A stretch of 64,000 nt of DNA from Paramyrothecium sp. XJ0827 (lineage: Eukaryota; Ascomycota; Sordariomycetes; Hypocreales; Stachybotryaceae). The stretch spans positions 3,162,001-3,226,000 of the forward strand of contig JAJFPB010000004.1 of assembly GCA_020881915.1 (NCBI GenBank), written 5' to 3'. Made by a program: the position numbers and the translations under genes. Shown piece after piece: positions 1-10,881 of the stretch; position 1 is the first letter of the stretch; every line of letters starts with the position of its first letter. The notes beneath the pieces were generated by a model that ran no database searches, was not told the origin of the DNA, and saw nothing but the letters and a program-made list of their open reading frames with translations.

Positions 1-2059
1 CTCCGTTCTACAGTGGTTTGTACTCTCCACAGCGTGACTTACAACTTGACGGTACCCTTCCTGGTGCTCATGCCAAGGACAAGTCCAAAGTTGATGTGCT
101 GAACTCGGCTGGCAACCTCCTTCTCCCCAAGAAGCTCAATGATCTTGAACAGCTGCTTCAGGTGAAGATCCTGGGCGCTAGCGACGACATAGATCATATG
201 ATCAAAGTTGTACTTCTCGTACTGGAACAGGCATGTTAGCTCCGTCTCGCAATCCAATACCCTGAAGCAACTTACTCGGCCAAGGAGCTCTCCAATGTCG
301 CGAGTGAGGTACAGCGCGGTGCCATCCTTCTTTCGCACGACGGCCTTCCCCAGGCGCTTTCCATCCTTTCCAGGAACAAGACTCTCAAAGTCCACAAGGA
401 CGGCTCCGCCATCACTCTTGGTGATGCCCTTTTCTTCCATGCGCTGTGCGACCTTGGCCATGGCCTCCTCGGAGACCTGACTCTCACCTGCATACAGTAA
501 GCACGATGTTCGTTAGCCGGGAAAGATCTCACGTACCGCTGAACACGTCAAAGTTGATGTTCAGTCGAGCATAAGTGTCTATACGAGTTGTCAGCATTGT
601 GTCATGAACTGAAAGTCGGCGAGATGTAGCCGCTTACCTTTGTATCGCGCAATGCTCAAATCTCGGAATCGCTGCCACTGGGCAACAACGTCCTTGTCAC
701 CATCCGTCTAGTCAGGTATTAGCAGCTGATGCTGAAGATGGAGATAAATTGGAGAGCTGGGTTGTCTTTACCATTTTGCGGAAATATTGGCGAGCTTGCT
801 CATCAAGTGATGAAGCCTCCAGGCTGCTGACATCCTTTCCTTCCTTCTTCAACGCCTCGATTTCCGCGATTTGCGCCTCCTTCTCCGAATTGATTCGGAC
901 GTATAGATTGAAGAGATGGTTGATGGCGTCGGCTTTGAGAGCTTCTTCGTCTCCGTACTTCTCATAGGCAAGTGCGAGCAGACCATACTGCTTTCCCCAA
1001 TCACCGAGATCTGTCCTAGGGTCAGGCAAAGCCAACATAGAGACGTCTTATGGAAATGAGGATAGACCTACAGTTCATCCTGGTAACGTCCCAACCGCTG
1101 CCTTCGTAAAGGTTTGCGAGGAATGCTCCAATGATAGTCGAGCGGAGATGGCCTGCATGGAAGGGCTTGGCCACATTAGGAGAACTAAATTCAACGATCT
1201 ATGTACGTCAGTGATGCGCCTGGTGCATGGAACAGACTGCTCGCACAATTCGTTTTTGGCCCTTGCTAGGGTCTTTTGGGTCTTTCAGTCCAAGGAAGCG
1301 ATTGCGACCTGAGAGGAATTAGACGGGTCGACACTCAAGCAGGTAGATCTCGACGTACCGTAGTCCTCGCCCAACTGGCGAATCATTGGGATGACGGAGG
1401 ACAGCAGAGGCTGGTGCTTCGTAAAGAAGGACATGAAGGGACCGCTGACAACAGGCTTGCTGAACAGGGGGTCGTCCTCGGGGAACTATGATGGAGTATT
1501 CGTCAACAAGAAGCCCGCAATGCGCTCGGGCACCGCAACGAACCTTGCCAGCCCATTCGTTTGCGAGGACATCCGGCTTGGCGCCCTTAATTCGAAGAGC
1601 TGGGACGGCGAGGACAAAGTCACCCTTATCCAAAGCCTGAGTCCATTGGGCTGCCGGGTAGACAATGGCAGGGTCAACACCAGTAATATCGGAGAGAACG
1701 TTGCTGAGATGGGCTCGGTATAAGTCGAAGGGATTGATTTCGGGGTGGATGTTGGGGAATTTTTGGGCAACGGCATCCAAGGTCAGACCGCTGACCTGGT
1801 CGACGAGCCGCTGCACTGCGCTTTGCTGGGCCATTGTCGCAGTCGTCAAGGCTCGTGCCTGTGGAATTGGCGATGGAGGGGTCCTGGGGAGGCGTCGAGG
1901 GTCGTTGGTGGAGGCAGAACCTGAACCTGGCGTGGCTCGAAGGCTGGAGAGCTTAGTTGCGGCAGAGAGCCAACGTCGAGTCTTGCTCGGAGCTGGGGGA
2001 AAAAGTCGAGTTGTCGAAGTGAAGAGGGAGTGAGGGGCAGAAACTCGAAGGGTTGACAT
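1..2059 (-). CDS. Arginyl-tRNA synthetase, 3' part off the window
   Basis: Charges tRNA-Arg with arginine (class Ia synthetase). Visible exons, in reading order: 2059-1544, 1485-1359, 1308-1247, 1198-1072, 1010-772, 707-638, 578-537, 487-276, 221-43; the rest lies beyond base 1. The visible 524 codons follow the yeast/human cytosolic-type enzyme closely: an N-terminal region ending NEWAGK, the class I HIGH motif as HAGH after EFSSPN, then [20 protein letters not shown] and the KMSKS-equivalent MSTRKG. The anticodon-binding domain is missing because of the window edge. Two in-frame ATGs exist: 2059, giving a 75-residue Arg/Ser-rich leader with no acidic residue in its first 50, and 1834 (MAQQ). 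The first has a poor context (T at -3), the second a strong one (A at -3, G at +4), suggesting mitochondrial and cytosolic forms. The family call is secure; the dual product is inferred. Confidence 0.95.
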
Positions 2060-3520
2060 GGAGAACTAACACCATGCGCGATGGGGTTTTGAGCTTGCAG
2101 TTGGAGCGCGCGGACTGGTCAGTGACTCAAAAATTGTTCTCCAGGTCTCCCCACCATTGCAGTGCGGTTCCTCCTACATCGCTCTCGGCCAGGGAGTCAT
2201 GCTGGTACCCCTCCATCAGCGCGATTCTCTCAGGTACGGCGGCCATTTGTTCCGCCGACCCTCCGACAGGCGCCAGGAACAGTAAGGTAAGGTACCCTAT
2301 AGAAACGCTTCGTCCACAATCGCTCTTTCACGTGTGAAAACCAATCTTCAATATATGTGTCGGAGTCTAATACACAAAAAAAATTGCGAGGCGATTCTGA
2401 TCTTTTTCGGGTGTCTTTAAAGTTCCTTGTGTAATGCTTAGTTCCTTGGTACGGTTAAGCTTTTCATCTCGGGGTTGATGCTTTTTACGCCTATTCCTTG
2501 ACATAGAACCCTATGGTCTGTATCGCTATTTGCATCACCCCAAGCTGGATGAGAGAACCCTTCGTGCTATGTTGGCGTAATGGTACATCTAGTTCCAGTT
2601 AATACAATCCAAATTTTTTCTTCTTTTTTTTTCTTTCTTTCTTTAAGATTTTTTATTTTTACTGGTTTGCAGATCACAGAATGCATAGCAAAGAGAGGGT
2701 TTCAACACATCTCGACAATTGCCCCTTGTCAGCGATGGCCGCTAATCGATGTGTATCCCTGCTGTCTCAACCTGGCTAGGAAGTTGAAATGTCACATGCC
2801 CTGCCAAAAAGATACGCGAGCGCGGCGGGTTGGCCAGCACCACTATGTGACGTATTAGGCTAACCACCATTCCCAGCAATTTATGATCGCGGGGCAAGAT
2901 GAACCAGGACGGGCAGCAAGGCAGTGTGACTCTTACCCATCTCACTTTTTAGGTGGTCTTCACGCAGCAGTAACGGTGGCAAGGCTGTATAGGGCGGAAA
3001 TGGCTCGGTTTTGTCCGAGACACCACGCACATCTAGCATGATGCCCTGAACACAAAATGCGTAGTCATTCAAGTATCGCCTCGGTTTTCCACGACGTAGC
3101 AGACGCGCCATCAGATTGCGACTGAATCCTACCCACTTGTAACAGGGCAGATATCTCTTGTCTGCCCACCTCGAAAACACAAGGCCTCGGGCCAGGTCAA
3201 GCATTAAAGTAGGCTGTTCCAATACTTACTGTGCCTCGCCCATCCCACCTTTTGCAATGGAACCCCACCCCTCCTCTACAAAACCCCTCTAGAACAATCC
3301 ACAAAGAAATTTCCGCCCACCTTTTTTTCTCTAGCACCCAGACTTGGCCGTGTCTGCCCAACGCATACCTTTCCTCTGCGAAACCCCACGACCCCCCCAG
3401 CCGAGAGAACGCATCGTCTTTTCAGTTGCGACATTTTGCTTCTCGCCAACGCATAGATATCCTCAGACACCTCTCTTTCGGTAGACGCCAATAACTTCAA
3501 CACCACCAGTACTTGACATC
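2060..3520. other. Intergenic: divergent promoter region ArgRS / eIF3j
   Basis: No supported gene. It holds an AGGTA-type pentamer run at about 2283-2296, T-rich tracts near 2615-2660, and C/T-rich sequence just before the eIF3j start. A 113-codon minus-strand frame at 2881-3222 opens on TTG rather than ATG and resembles nothing known to me. Confidence 0.6.
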
Positions 3521-4685
3521 ATGCCTGCCCGGAAACAGTGGGGTAAGTCCTCTGATTAGATAGTCTTCCTTGCAAGTCCCCTTTCTGTGTGTGTGTCTGG
3601 TGCTCGTTCGCGCGGGCTTCAAAGTCCAAACATATCTTCCCGCAGCCTTTCTACGATGCGACGCGCATCGGCGGGGTATGCACGCAGCATCGGAATTTTG
3701 ATTTGTTTCTCTCTCTCATGCGCTCGCACGCTGCGTTGACTGACCGCTACTTCGATCAGACGAGGAAGAGAGTGATAGCAGCACTACTCCCCCTACATCT
3801 CCTCCCGCCACCACCACCCAGCGCCGCCGCCAGTTCGAGGACGAAGAAGAGGAAGATGTAAGAGCCAGGCATTCCATACCAGTCACCACTACAGCGACTG
3901 ATGAATGAGTACATTAGGTCCTCGACTCCTGGGATGCCGCCGACGACTCCGAAGTAGAGCGCGAGAAGGCAAAGAAGGCCGAGGAAGCCAAGGCCAAGGC
4001 AGCCGCCGCCGCCGCCGCCGCTAAGAAGCCCAAGGGCCAACGCATCGCCGAGCACCAGGCTGAACGTGCCCGCCGTGCCGCCGAGGACGAAGACGACTCC
4101 GACTTTGAAGATGAGACCGAGGCCGAGCGTCGGGAACGCCTCCGCCGTACCGAGAAGGAATCCGATCTGAAGCACGCTGAGGATCTTTTCGGCGAAATCG
4201 GCATCAGCAACAACCGTAAGGGCAACACTGCCGGAGCGGCTGTCGCTATCGACGCAAAGGACCCTACCAAGACCGTCAACATTGCCGCCCTGCCACTCTT
4301 CAACCCGCAGACCAAGCTGCAGTTCGAGCAGCTGCGCAACACCCTGGTTCCCATCCTAAGCGCGAGCAACAAGAAGGCTCATTACACCCTGTTTCTTCAG
4401 GAGTTTACCAAGCAACTGTCAAAGGACCTGCCTAGTGACCAGATCAAGAAAATTGCCAGCACTCTCACTGCCCTGAGCAACGAAAAGATGAAGGAGGAGA
4501 AGGCTTCGGAAAAGGGTGGCAAGAAGACCAAGGCAGCTAAGACCAAGACTTCCCTTGTCACCAGCCGCGCCAATGCCACCGAAACGACAACGTACGAGGA
4601 CGACGGTTTTGGAGAGTAAGCGATCATCTAACCGACTCGCCTAGTGTAACAGTACTGACACGAGTATAGTGATGATTTCATGTGA
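3521..4685 (+). CDS. HCR1: Eukaryotic translation initiation factor 3 subunit J (Hcr1)
   Basis: Loosely attached eIF3 subunit that helps mRNA and scanning factors engage the 40S ribosome and also acts in ribosome recycling; cytoplasmic. Four exons: 3521-3542, 3760-3857, 3918-4615, 4670-4685, giving 277 residues. The start ATG sits two bases into the third-last block before a 7-codon first exon (MPARKQW), and splicing to DEEES restores the conserved acidic N-terminus. Typical features are the WDAADD acidic patch, a Lys/Ala-rich helical stretch with an alanine run encoded by GCC repeats (near 4000-4022), a conserved core around NPQTKLQFEQLRNTL, and the very C-terminal DDFM, which lies on a 16-nt last exon. 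The tiny first and last exons would be easy for automatic predictors to miss. Length is normal for fungal eIF3j. Confidence 0.95.
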
Positions 4686-5542
4686 AACGGTCAATAAATA
4701 TCCTACGCAGAATCTCGCTTCTTGTGTCCCCACATCATCGACTCAGCCGCGATATCCGCATCCTCCAAGAAGCAGACACGTGCCCGCCGTGATTTGCCTC
4801 ACTGTCCCAGCGTGGGATAGTTCAGATTTCATGGGTAGCACAGAATGCCTGTTCGGCGATTCTGCGTCCGCCTTCTCGATTGCAAGCCAGCCACACGCGT
4901 GGCTGCGGGAAGGCGGATACACACTCGCATGAGTTGGGTGCATGTGGTGGGGTTAGCATTGCACCAGACGGACCTGGGGAAAAGCATAGGGAAACGAGGC
5001 GTTGACGTTTTGGTCGATTTTGCGTTATATGAAATTTGCGTCTAGACATGATGTCTTTCAACAAGAACCAAATGTGGACAGGTCGGGCTAGGCTCGACTT
5101 GTCCCAGTTGGTAAAAGGAGTTAATGCTGAAGATTGAATGATCATAGAACAAATCCCTGGGAGTATTATGCATGTACTCGAGAATATGGTAAAAATATGT
5201 TTTATCGTAGAATATGGGATATATGAGACTCAACCTCATGCTGAGGAACCTCACTCATGATTAGTATAGTAGACTGGGCTACAACACCGTATTCCTCGAC
5301 AATACGAACCCATTACTGTTATACCGTATCCAGCAGACAGGTGAACTTGGCCTATACCATGCCAGGACGAACCATTGTGCAGTTAAATATACCAAACTTG
5401 ACCAGACGTTATCGCTTGATCGCTTTTCCTTCTATAGTAACTGTCTTTCCTCAAGCCATATTTGGCAGTCTGCCTCAAGCACGACTGACTGGCCCGAGCT
5501 TTTCTGAGCCATGGCGCCCAAGGATTGTACGACCTGGATCTG
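4686..5542. other. Intergenic between eIF3j and the kinase-fold pair
   Basis: No supported gene. The second half is relatively AT-rich and contains one copy (5161-5312) of a direct repeat whose partner lies at 7921-8070. Confidence 0.6.
5161..5312. repeat. Diverged direct repeat, copy A
   Basis: About 150 bp that aligns by eye, in the same orientation, with 7921-8070. Shared blocks include TGTTTTATCGTAG and CACAACACC-type cores (here CTACAACACCGTATTCC), plus TATGCAT-type and TCATGAT-type blocks. Roughly three quarters of positions match, with small indels; the mismatches I checked are mainly transitions. Together the two copies bracket the kinase-fold genes at 5543-7502. Confidence 0.7.
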
Positions 5543-6376
5543 TCATTCATGAGCGAGTTCTACTCCACCGCGGAAACTCGTGCTTTCAAGGCTGCTCTTG
5601 AGGGCGCTCATCTCGGCCTCCAGCTCTGGAAGCGGACAGTCTCGCTTCGCCGTCTCAAAGTCTACCACAGCCACGTCATGCCCATCCCGCACGAGAAAGT
5701 TATGCTTGTTGATATCGCCAAGCTTGATACCGAGCTCATGCAACCGGCCCAAAGCCTTCTGGCAGCCTTCGATGTCCGCTGGCCCAGCGGCTCTCGCGCC
5801 TTCCACCCACTCAGTCACGAAGCCAACCACACGCCCGTCTTTGCCCTCGGTGAGATGGCCTAGGAACTTGGGACCAACGCCACTGTCACTGATCCATTGA
5901 TACGCGGCCGTCTCAATCTCAATAGATGGGATTTCCCAGGGCCAGACCGCGAGTTTGATGAGCACAGGTTTGCCACCCAAGACCCCGGGATGCGTTGAGA
6001 CATGGACTCGTTGCCTTATTCGGTCTTGTCGTGTGAAATCCAGCTCGTTGAGCTTCACGGGATGCCAAAGACTCTTGACCCCGGCAAACTGTACTGTCTC
6101 GTTCTTGACAAAGATGGCCTTCCCTGTCTCGGGATCCCTGGCTGCATGGCCTTGATTCCAAGTTCTAGTCGGGAAGGGTGGAAGAAGCTCGCCAAGTAAC
6201 ACGGGCTCAAAGGTACGGTCGTCCTCGGCTCCGCGGAACGTGCCTGGCGCTGTGGATACGTACTTCACATGTTTCCCGTCGACGAGGAAGCGGTAATCGC
6301 TGTCGTCCGTGTCCTCGTCGTCGATGAGACATGCGAGGAGCCTGACGTTGGTGTTCCTTTCTTGGGGGGCAGTCAT
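5543..6376 (-). CDS. Kinase-fold (aminoglycoside/lipopolysaccharide-kinase-like) fungal protein
   Basis: Single-exon, 277 residues from the ATG at 6376 (MTAPQERN; A at -3). The open frame continues upstream to 6580 but opens on TTG, with an ATG at 6484; the upstream peptide looks non-coding, so 6376 is preferred. The C-terminal half has the signature of a protein-kinase-like fold: a nucleotide-binding Lys in VLIKLA, an acidic residue in IEIETAAYQW, then HELGIKLGDINKHNFLV (catalytic Asp and metal-binding Asn) and VAVVDFETA (DFG equivalent). Related fungal proteins are often mislabelled alpha-galactosidase A; nothing here resembles a glycosidase. The substrate is unknown. It lies 329 bp upstream in map order of a second kinase-fold gene on the same strand, and both sit between direct repeats. 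Confidence 0.75.
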   Translation of the reverse strand: MTAPQERNTNVRLLACLIDDEDTDDSDYRFLVDGKHVKYVSTAPGTFRGAEDDRTFEPVLLGELLPPFPTRTWNQGHAARDPETGKAIFVKNETVQFAGVKSLWHPVKLNELDFTRQDRIRQRVHVSTHPGVLGGKPVLIKLAVWPWEIPSIEIETAAYQWISDSGVGPKFLGHLTEGKDGRVVGFVTEWVEGARAAGPADIEGCQKALGRLHELGIKLGDINKHNFLVRDGHDVAVVDFETAKRDCPLPELEAEMSALKSSLESTSFRGGVELAHE

Positions 6377-6705
6377 TCTAGGGAAGTGGTGCTGAGACGA
6401 CAGGACACAGTTGCGAGACTGCAACGAGGTGCCCTGGATGCAAACGGCGGCTGGGCAGCATGGCCACTTGAGAAGCGTGAGCATACGCGCTGTGAAAGTT
6501 GGTATCCGCTGGCGGGCCTGTATCACCCAGTAGCCAATCAGTCTGTCATACGTGCCGCCCAAGCTGACGTCCCTTCCCAAAGACCAAGGTGCATCGTCGC
6601 CAGACCTACAGAGTTAGAGCCAGCGCCTTATCAAGCATTGATCAGCTACGCGATGGATGACCTATAGCTAAATGCACCCAAGGAGGTTAAAGCATCTTTC
6701 ACAAC
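6377..6705. other. Intergenic between two kinase-fold genes
   Basis: No independent gene seen. It is the 5' flank of the 5543-6376 gene and the 3' flank of the 6706-7502 gene. Confidence 0.5.
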
Positions 6706-7502
6706 TCATAATTGCAAATATCTCTTCAAAGCGCCCACTACTTCATCTGCAGCTGTAAATTTATGAGTCCAGCAGCCCGTTATTACATACTTCAGATCAT
6801 CATCCACTGGAGGGAAAATGCCCTGAGCGAAACGCTCACCGGACAGTCTGTAATAGCCCGTGAACTCACCTGTGGATTGAAAAGGCCCATTCAATTCTCG
6901 GAAGGGCCAATGCCCTGTGACGAGCGTATAGAAAATGGATCCCAGGCTGAAGATGTCTGTGGATTGTGTAGATTCATAACCGAGGCGAGGGTCAAAGAAG
7001 CCAGCATCTGGAAGGTGACCACCGTCTAAGCCCAGCCGGGGGCAGGTCGAGCTCCCAAAGTCACACAGCCAAAGATCCAACGACCCTGGTGCTGAAGCAT
7101 GGACTAAGAACTTTTCGGGCCGTAGATCAGAGTGTATGATGCCGTGATGATGAATGTATGCAATAGCCTCTGCAATCTGATAGCACCACTTCCGACAAAG
7201 GGGGGTGGAAATTTCGTGGTTTCTTATCCACTCTTGGAGGTTGCCGTGGCTGGCTTCCGCGAGCAAGACATTGTCGTTATCGGATCCGAGATACCTGAGA
7301 AATGTTATTTACGTTGGGGACTCACGAGCCATGCATCTCACTTGACAATTCTAGGATGATCACCGAGTATTCGCAGGAGAGTATGCTCAATTTCGTTGTG
7401 CGATGTCGAACCATGGCCTGGTTCCGAGGTCTCCTTCACCTTTTTCGCAACGATTCCAGGGCCCACGCGGGTTATGACTGATGTCGAACCTTCAAATGAC
7501 AT
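6706..7502 (-). CDS. Small fungal Ser/Thr protein kinase-like protein
   Basis: Two exons, 7502-7342 and 7294-6706 (47-nt intron), 249 residues. The ATG at 7502 (G at -3) is the first after an in-frame stop. The protein is almost only a kinase domain. The N-lobe shows VAKKV (catalytic Lys) and an alpha-C Glu in HNEIEHTLLR, but no clear glycine-rich loop. The C-lobe has IIHSDLRPEKFLV, in which the usual HRDLKPEN reads HSDLRPEK (Ser for Arg, Arg for Lys, Lys for the metal-binding Asn), CDFGSS (an intact DFG) and DIFSLGSIFYTLVTGHWPF. No APE motif is obvious. Such short kinases with HSDLRPE motifs are an expanded, lineage-variable family in Pezizomycotina. Altered catalytic residues make weak activity or a pseudokinase plausible. 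Target unknown. Confidence 0.8.
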
Positions 7503-8273
7503 TGCGCTAAATCAACCTGCCTCATATGATGAGAACAAGGAGGAACGTTGCGTTGGCTCAGCTCTGAAGGCGCTGTGGGATTCCAGGTTGTCTTCGTAAG
7601 CGGTGTGTGCTCGCGACGTATCGCCGGACCCGGAATAACATCCATCTCGCACCACAGTCGATCTGGGTTACATGCAGGAAACGGAGCGCTGAATCAACAA
7701 AGCACACTCAATGAGAGGTACTAGTGCCCTACGTGATTACGATGATCATGAGATCAAGTGCGACCTTTGCTTCGTCGTACGGGAATTCGACAAGGTATGA
7801 GGTGTTCATCTGCTGGAACACTTCAAGATCGTCCAGGTAATGAACTTCATTACAGCACTTGCCCGTGCCTAACCGAAAATTGGATGACATGGCCATCATT
7901 GTTGCACAGCTGAGCGGATTAAGTATCATGCATATACTTGGGAGTATGTTAAAGAAGATGTTTTATCGTAGGAGCTGGGGTATCTGAGAGCCAACTTCAT
8001 GCCTAGCAACTCATGATGAGTAGACCAGGGCCACAACACCATATTCCTTCCTCGACACCACAAACCTTAAACGCCCTTCAGCAACCTTACCCAAACAGTT
8101 AACGCCGCGGCTTCCAGATTACGTGACCCCTTTCCGTGCCACAGGCCCTTTCTGTGGATAGTGTACAATGCCCCGTCTATGTTTGGCAAGTAACGACGAA
8201 GAAGAAAAAAAGGAAGAAAAAAAGGCCAATTACAATAGTACAGGAGGAGAGTGTATATCGAAACAGTGCATGA
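7503..8273. other. Intergenic between kinase gene and MDM31
   Basis: No supported gene; a 66-codon minus-strand frame (7729-7929) has no recognisable feature. Holds repeat copy B (7921-8070) and an A-rich run at about 8200-8225 just past the MDM31 stop. Confidence 0.55.
7921..8070. repeat. Diverged direct repeat, copy B
   Basis: Partner of 5161-5312, same orientation. It keeps the TGTTTTATCGTAG core and CACAACACCATATTCC. It lies in the 3' flank of MDM31, so it may be the ancestral sequence and copy A the duplicate, but the direction is inferred. Confidence 0.7.
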
Positions 8274-10497
8274 TCATACTACACTGCCCGCCATGCCCAT
8301 GAACAAAGCATGGGCGGCCAACGAAAGGGTCCAGAAGCCGACCTTTTTGAACCGGCGGACTCGGCTGCGCTGATCCTCCACATCGTTGGCAAACGCTTCG
8401 TATGTCTCGGCTGATAAGTCATGCATGAGTCCGCAATCGAAAACGGACCACGAGCCGTCGAAATCAGTTGCTCGCTTGACGATCCGGCATGTGATTGGAA
8501 TGTAGGTTTTCTTGGCGTTGATGTACGCAACAATGGGACGAACCAGCGCTTGGTTCACGTAAGACATGTCTGTCGTGAATATAGGAACGGCGGCCTTGAC
8601 ATCATTAAGGTGTATACGCAGATCCATGATGAGAAACCTGCGATCTTCCTCCGATTCATCCAGACCAGCACCTGGCGCTGCTTCTGACCCGTGCGATACT
8701 GTGTCCGAAGGGACAACCGTCTCGATTACCGGAGAAGATTCACCAGTGACATTTTGCAGGAATCGGGTTCGATTCGCCCTTACAATTTCTTCCAGCTGAT
8801 CAGAGATATCAACGACGACTTTGGTGATTCCCTCATAAGTGTCGGCTGGGAAAACAATGTCAGCTACAATGTCGACATTGCCCTCGTAGATCCAGCCAAA
8901 AGGGCCTTCGACGCCACGATTGAGGTGGTCGATTTTGAGACCATCAATTCTCAACCTGCTGAACTTTTTCCAAGCTTTGGAATCTCCAATGCCAAAGTCG
9001 GCACCCTGGTCTTTGCTCGGGATCAACCCGTGGACCTGGCGTGGATGGATTGTGAAGAGAGAGCCATCAAAAGAGCCAGACATGTGGCTAGCGGAAAGCA
9101 TGTCGTAAAAAAGCCACTGTTTACGTAGCTGCGGCAATTCGCAAGAATATATGCTGACAGAGAAGGGTCGAAACCCTCCTGGTTGGTGTACTGTCAGAAG
9201 AAGGTCCTCGAGCTTGAAGATTTCGATCTCGAAATCGCCAGGAGAATGCTGATGTCGGTACGAGAGCGGATCTTCTTGGTCTGCTGTCCAGTTAACCGAG
9301 GTGCGGTCAATGACACCCCGGACGCCTCGCACCTCGACATCCTTGAGCAAACCTTTCCCGCTCCACCATTTAATGAAAGAAAGGGTAACATTCACGTTCG
9401 CTATGGTCACGTCGAACTGGGTGTAGTTGCCGTCGTCCTCAAGCTCATCGTGCTGAACCTGCCGATCCGCAGCGAGAACTGCAGCCGCATCCGATGATCC
9501 TTTACTCACGGAAGATTTGATCTGACCGGGTCTGCGGGAAACAAATACGTTCCGAAATGAGATGACACCATCGTTCCATTTAGGCACAATGGCTGACTCA
9601 AACACAACGGTAACACCGGCTGATTGCGTCAGATAGTCACCAACCCATCTAGCGAGTGTTTCTGAAAAGAGTTAGCTGAATGGTTACCTGGGGAAGATCA
9701 CCGACAGGCGTACCTTGAGCGAAGACAGTGTTGATTGAGAAAATGAGCAGAGAGAAGAACGTCGTAGTACCGACAAGGATCCAGACTATATGTCCCAGCA
9801 TGAACCACGACACAAATGCGCCCCATTCATCCGCATTCCAGGGACGCATACTCCTGATCGAGGCCCATTTGAATCTGACTTTAAGTCTGGACCAGAAGCC
9901 AGTAGCTGCGGCGAGCAACTCCTCCTTGGTTGGGCGATGTGGGATTTTGGGAAAGTGCAGGTATTTTGAGACGGATGACGCTATCGATTCGGTTTCCGAG
10001 GTGCTTGATTTAGAACCCTCATGAACGGGGTTGTCCGGTAGTCGAGCATCATCCCTGCGTTCGCTGACCTTCTTGCCGCCATGGTTTCGTGCATTACTGT
10101 TGTGACTCGCTTGGTGTCCATTTCGGTCGCTGCTGCTGTACAGTCTATTATGAACCAGGGATAGCAATAAGCCTCGCGGCGCTTCGCGATGTCGACATGG
10201 CAGGGTGCGTGGCCATCTTGATAATGTCGGACCCAGGGTCGAGGGGATAGGAGTGAAAGCTCGGCTCCCACTAGATGAGCCGTGGGAAGAATATCTGCCC
10301 CCCGGGGAAGAGGATGGGTCGGAGCTGACGTGCAACTGTCGATATTGAGACCTTGCGATCGGGATGGGCGACGGTGATAGTGATGAGGAGGCCGATTGGA
10401 AACCTTGCTCTACACGCCGGAGCAGCGAAGCAGACGGCGGCTGGCTTGGGATGCGGGGACGAAACCCGACCAGCCAAGACGGTATAATCTTCGACAT
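8274..10497 (-). CDS. MDM31: Mitochondrial inner-membrane protein Mdm31
   Basis: Needed for normal mitochondrial shape and inheritance, inner-membrane lipid (cardiolipin) homeostasis and mtDNA stability; partner of Mdm32 in yeast. Exons 10497-9714 and 9661-8274, 723 residues; the spliced junction reads INTVFAQETLARWVGD. The N-terminal roughly 200 residues are Ser/Arg-rich and low-complexity, as expected of a mitochondrial presequence. A conserved block starts at RPTKEELLAAATGFWSRLK, followed by a membrane segment at about residues 232-258 (SWFMLGHIVWILVGTTTFF). The matrix/intermembrane domain contains FESAIVPKWNDGVISFRNV, conserved in the family, and a second hydrophobic segment lies at the extreme C-terminus (about 703-721). 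It is divergent from PNO1, with 384 bp between starts. The start ATG is the first in frame. Confidence 0.93.
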
Positions 10498-10881
10498 TTC
10501 TCAACTCATGGCGCCTGAAGAGGAGCAGGCAGGACGCCGAAGTGTGGATGTGCCAAACACCCCAATGAGGTAGTGACGGGGACGCTGGTGGTGATGATGT
10601 AAACTTTGCGAGGTAGGTACTCTGCATGACTGGTCGACGGACCAAGCTAATCGATAAGCCCCGATAAGCTCCACCCACCAGTGAATTTGTCGAGTTGCGG
10701 TAAGAAATTTTTGGAAAATCCAACGACTAGCGTAGGAATAACCATCATATTTCCTACAGGAATCGGATTTCCAATCGCCTCAGGCGCCTGCCAGCAAGTC
10801 CCGGAACATATCGCGACAAGGCTCACACTCAGAAATTTTCAAAGAGGGTTCCCATCACGGATTTGTATATCGACGCCCATC
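10498..10881. promoter_or_regulatory. Bidirectional promoter MDM31 / PNO1
   Basis: 384 bp separate the start codons of two divergent genes, one mitochondrial and one for ribosome biogenesis. It must hold both promoters and both 5' leaders. No TATA box is evident on either strand. Confidence 0.6.

Noticed and set aside
2881..3222. 113-codon minus-strand frame upstream of ArgRS
   Set aside because: Opens on TTG, has no recognised domain and lies in promoter DNA between two well-supported genes.
3756..4175. 139-codon frame on the opposite strand of eIF3j
   Set aside because: Shadow of the GCC/GAG-rich eIF3j coding sequence; its Leu/Gly-rich translation comes from codon repeats.
5543..6376. Annotation as alpha-galactosidase A
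   Set aside because: Similar fungal proteins carry that label, but the sequence shows kinase-fold motifs (GDINKHN, VDFE) and no glycosidase signature.
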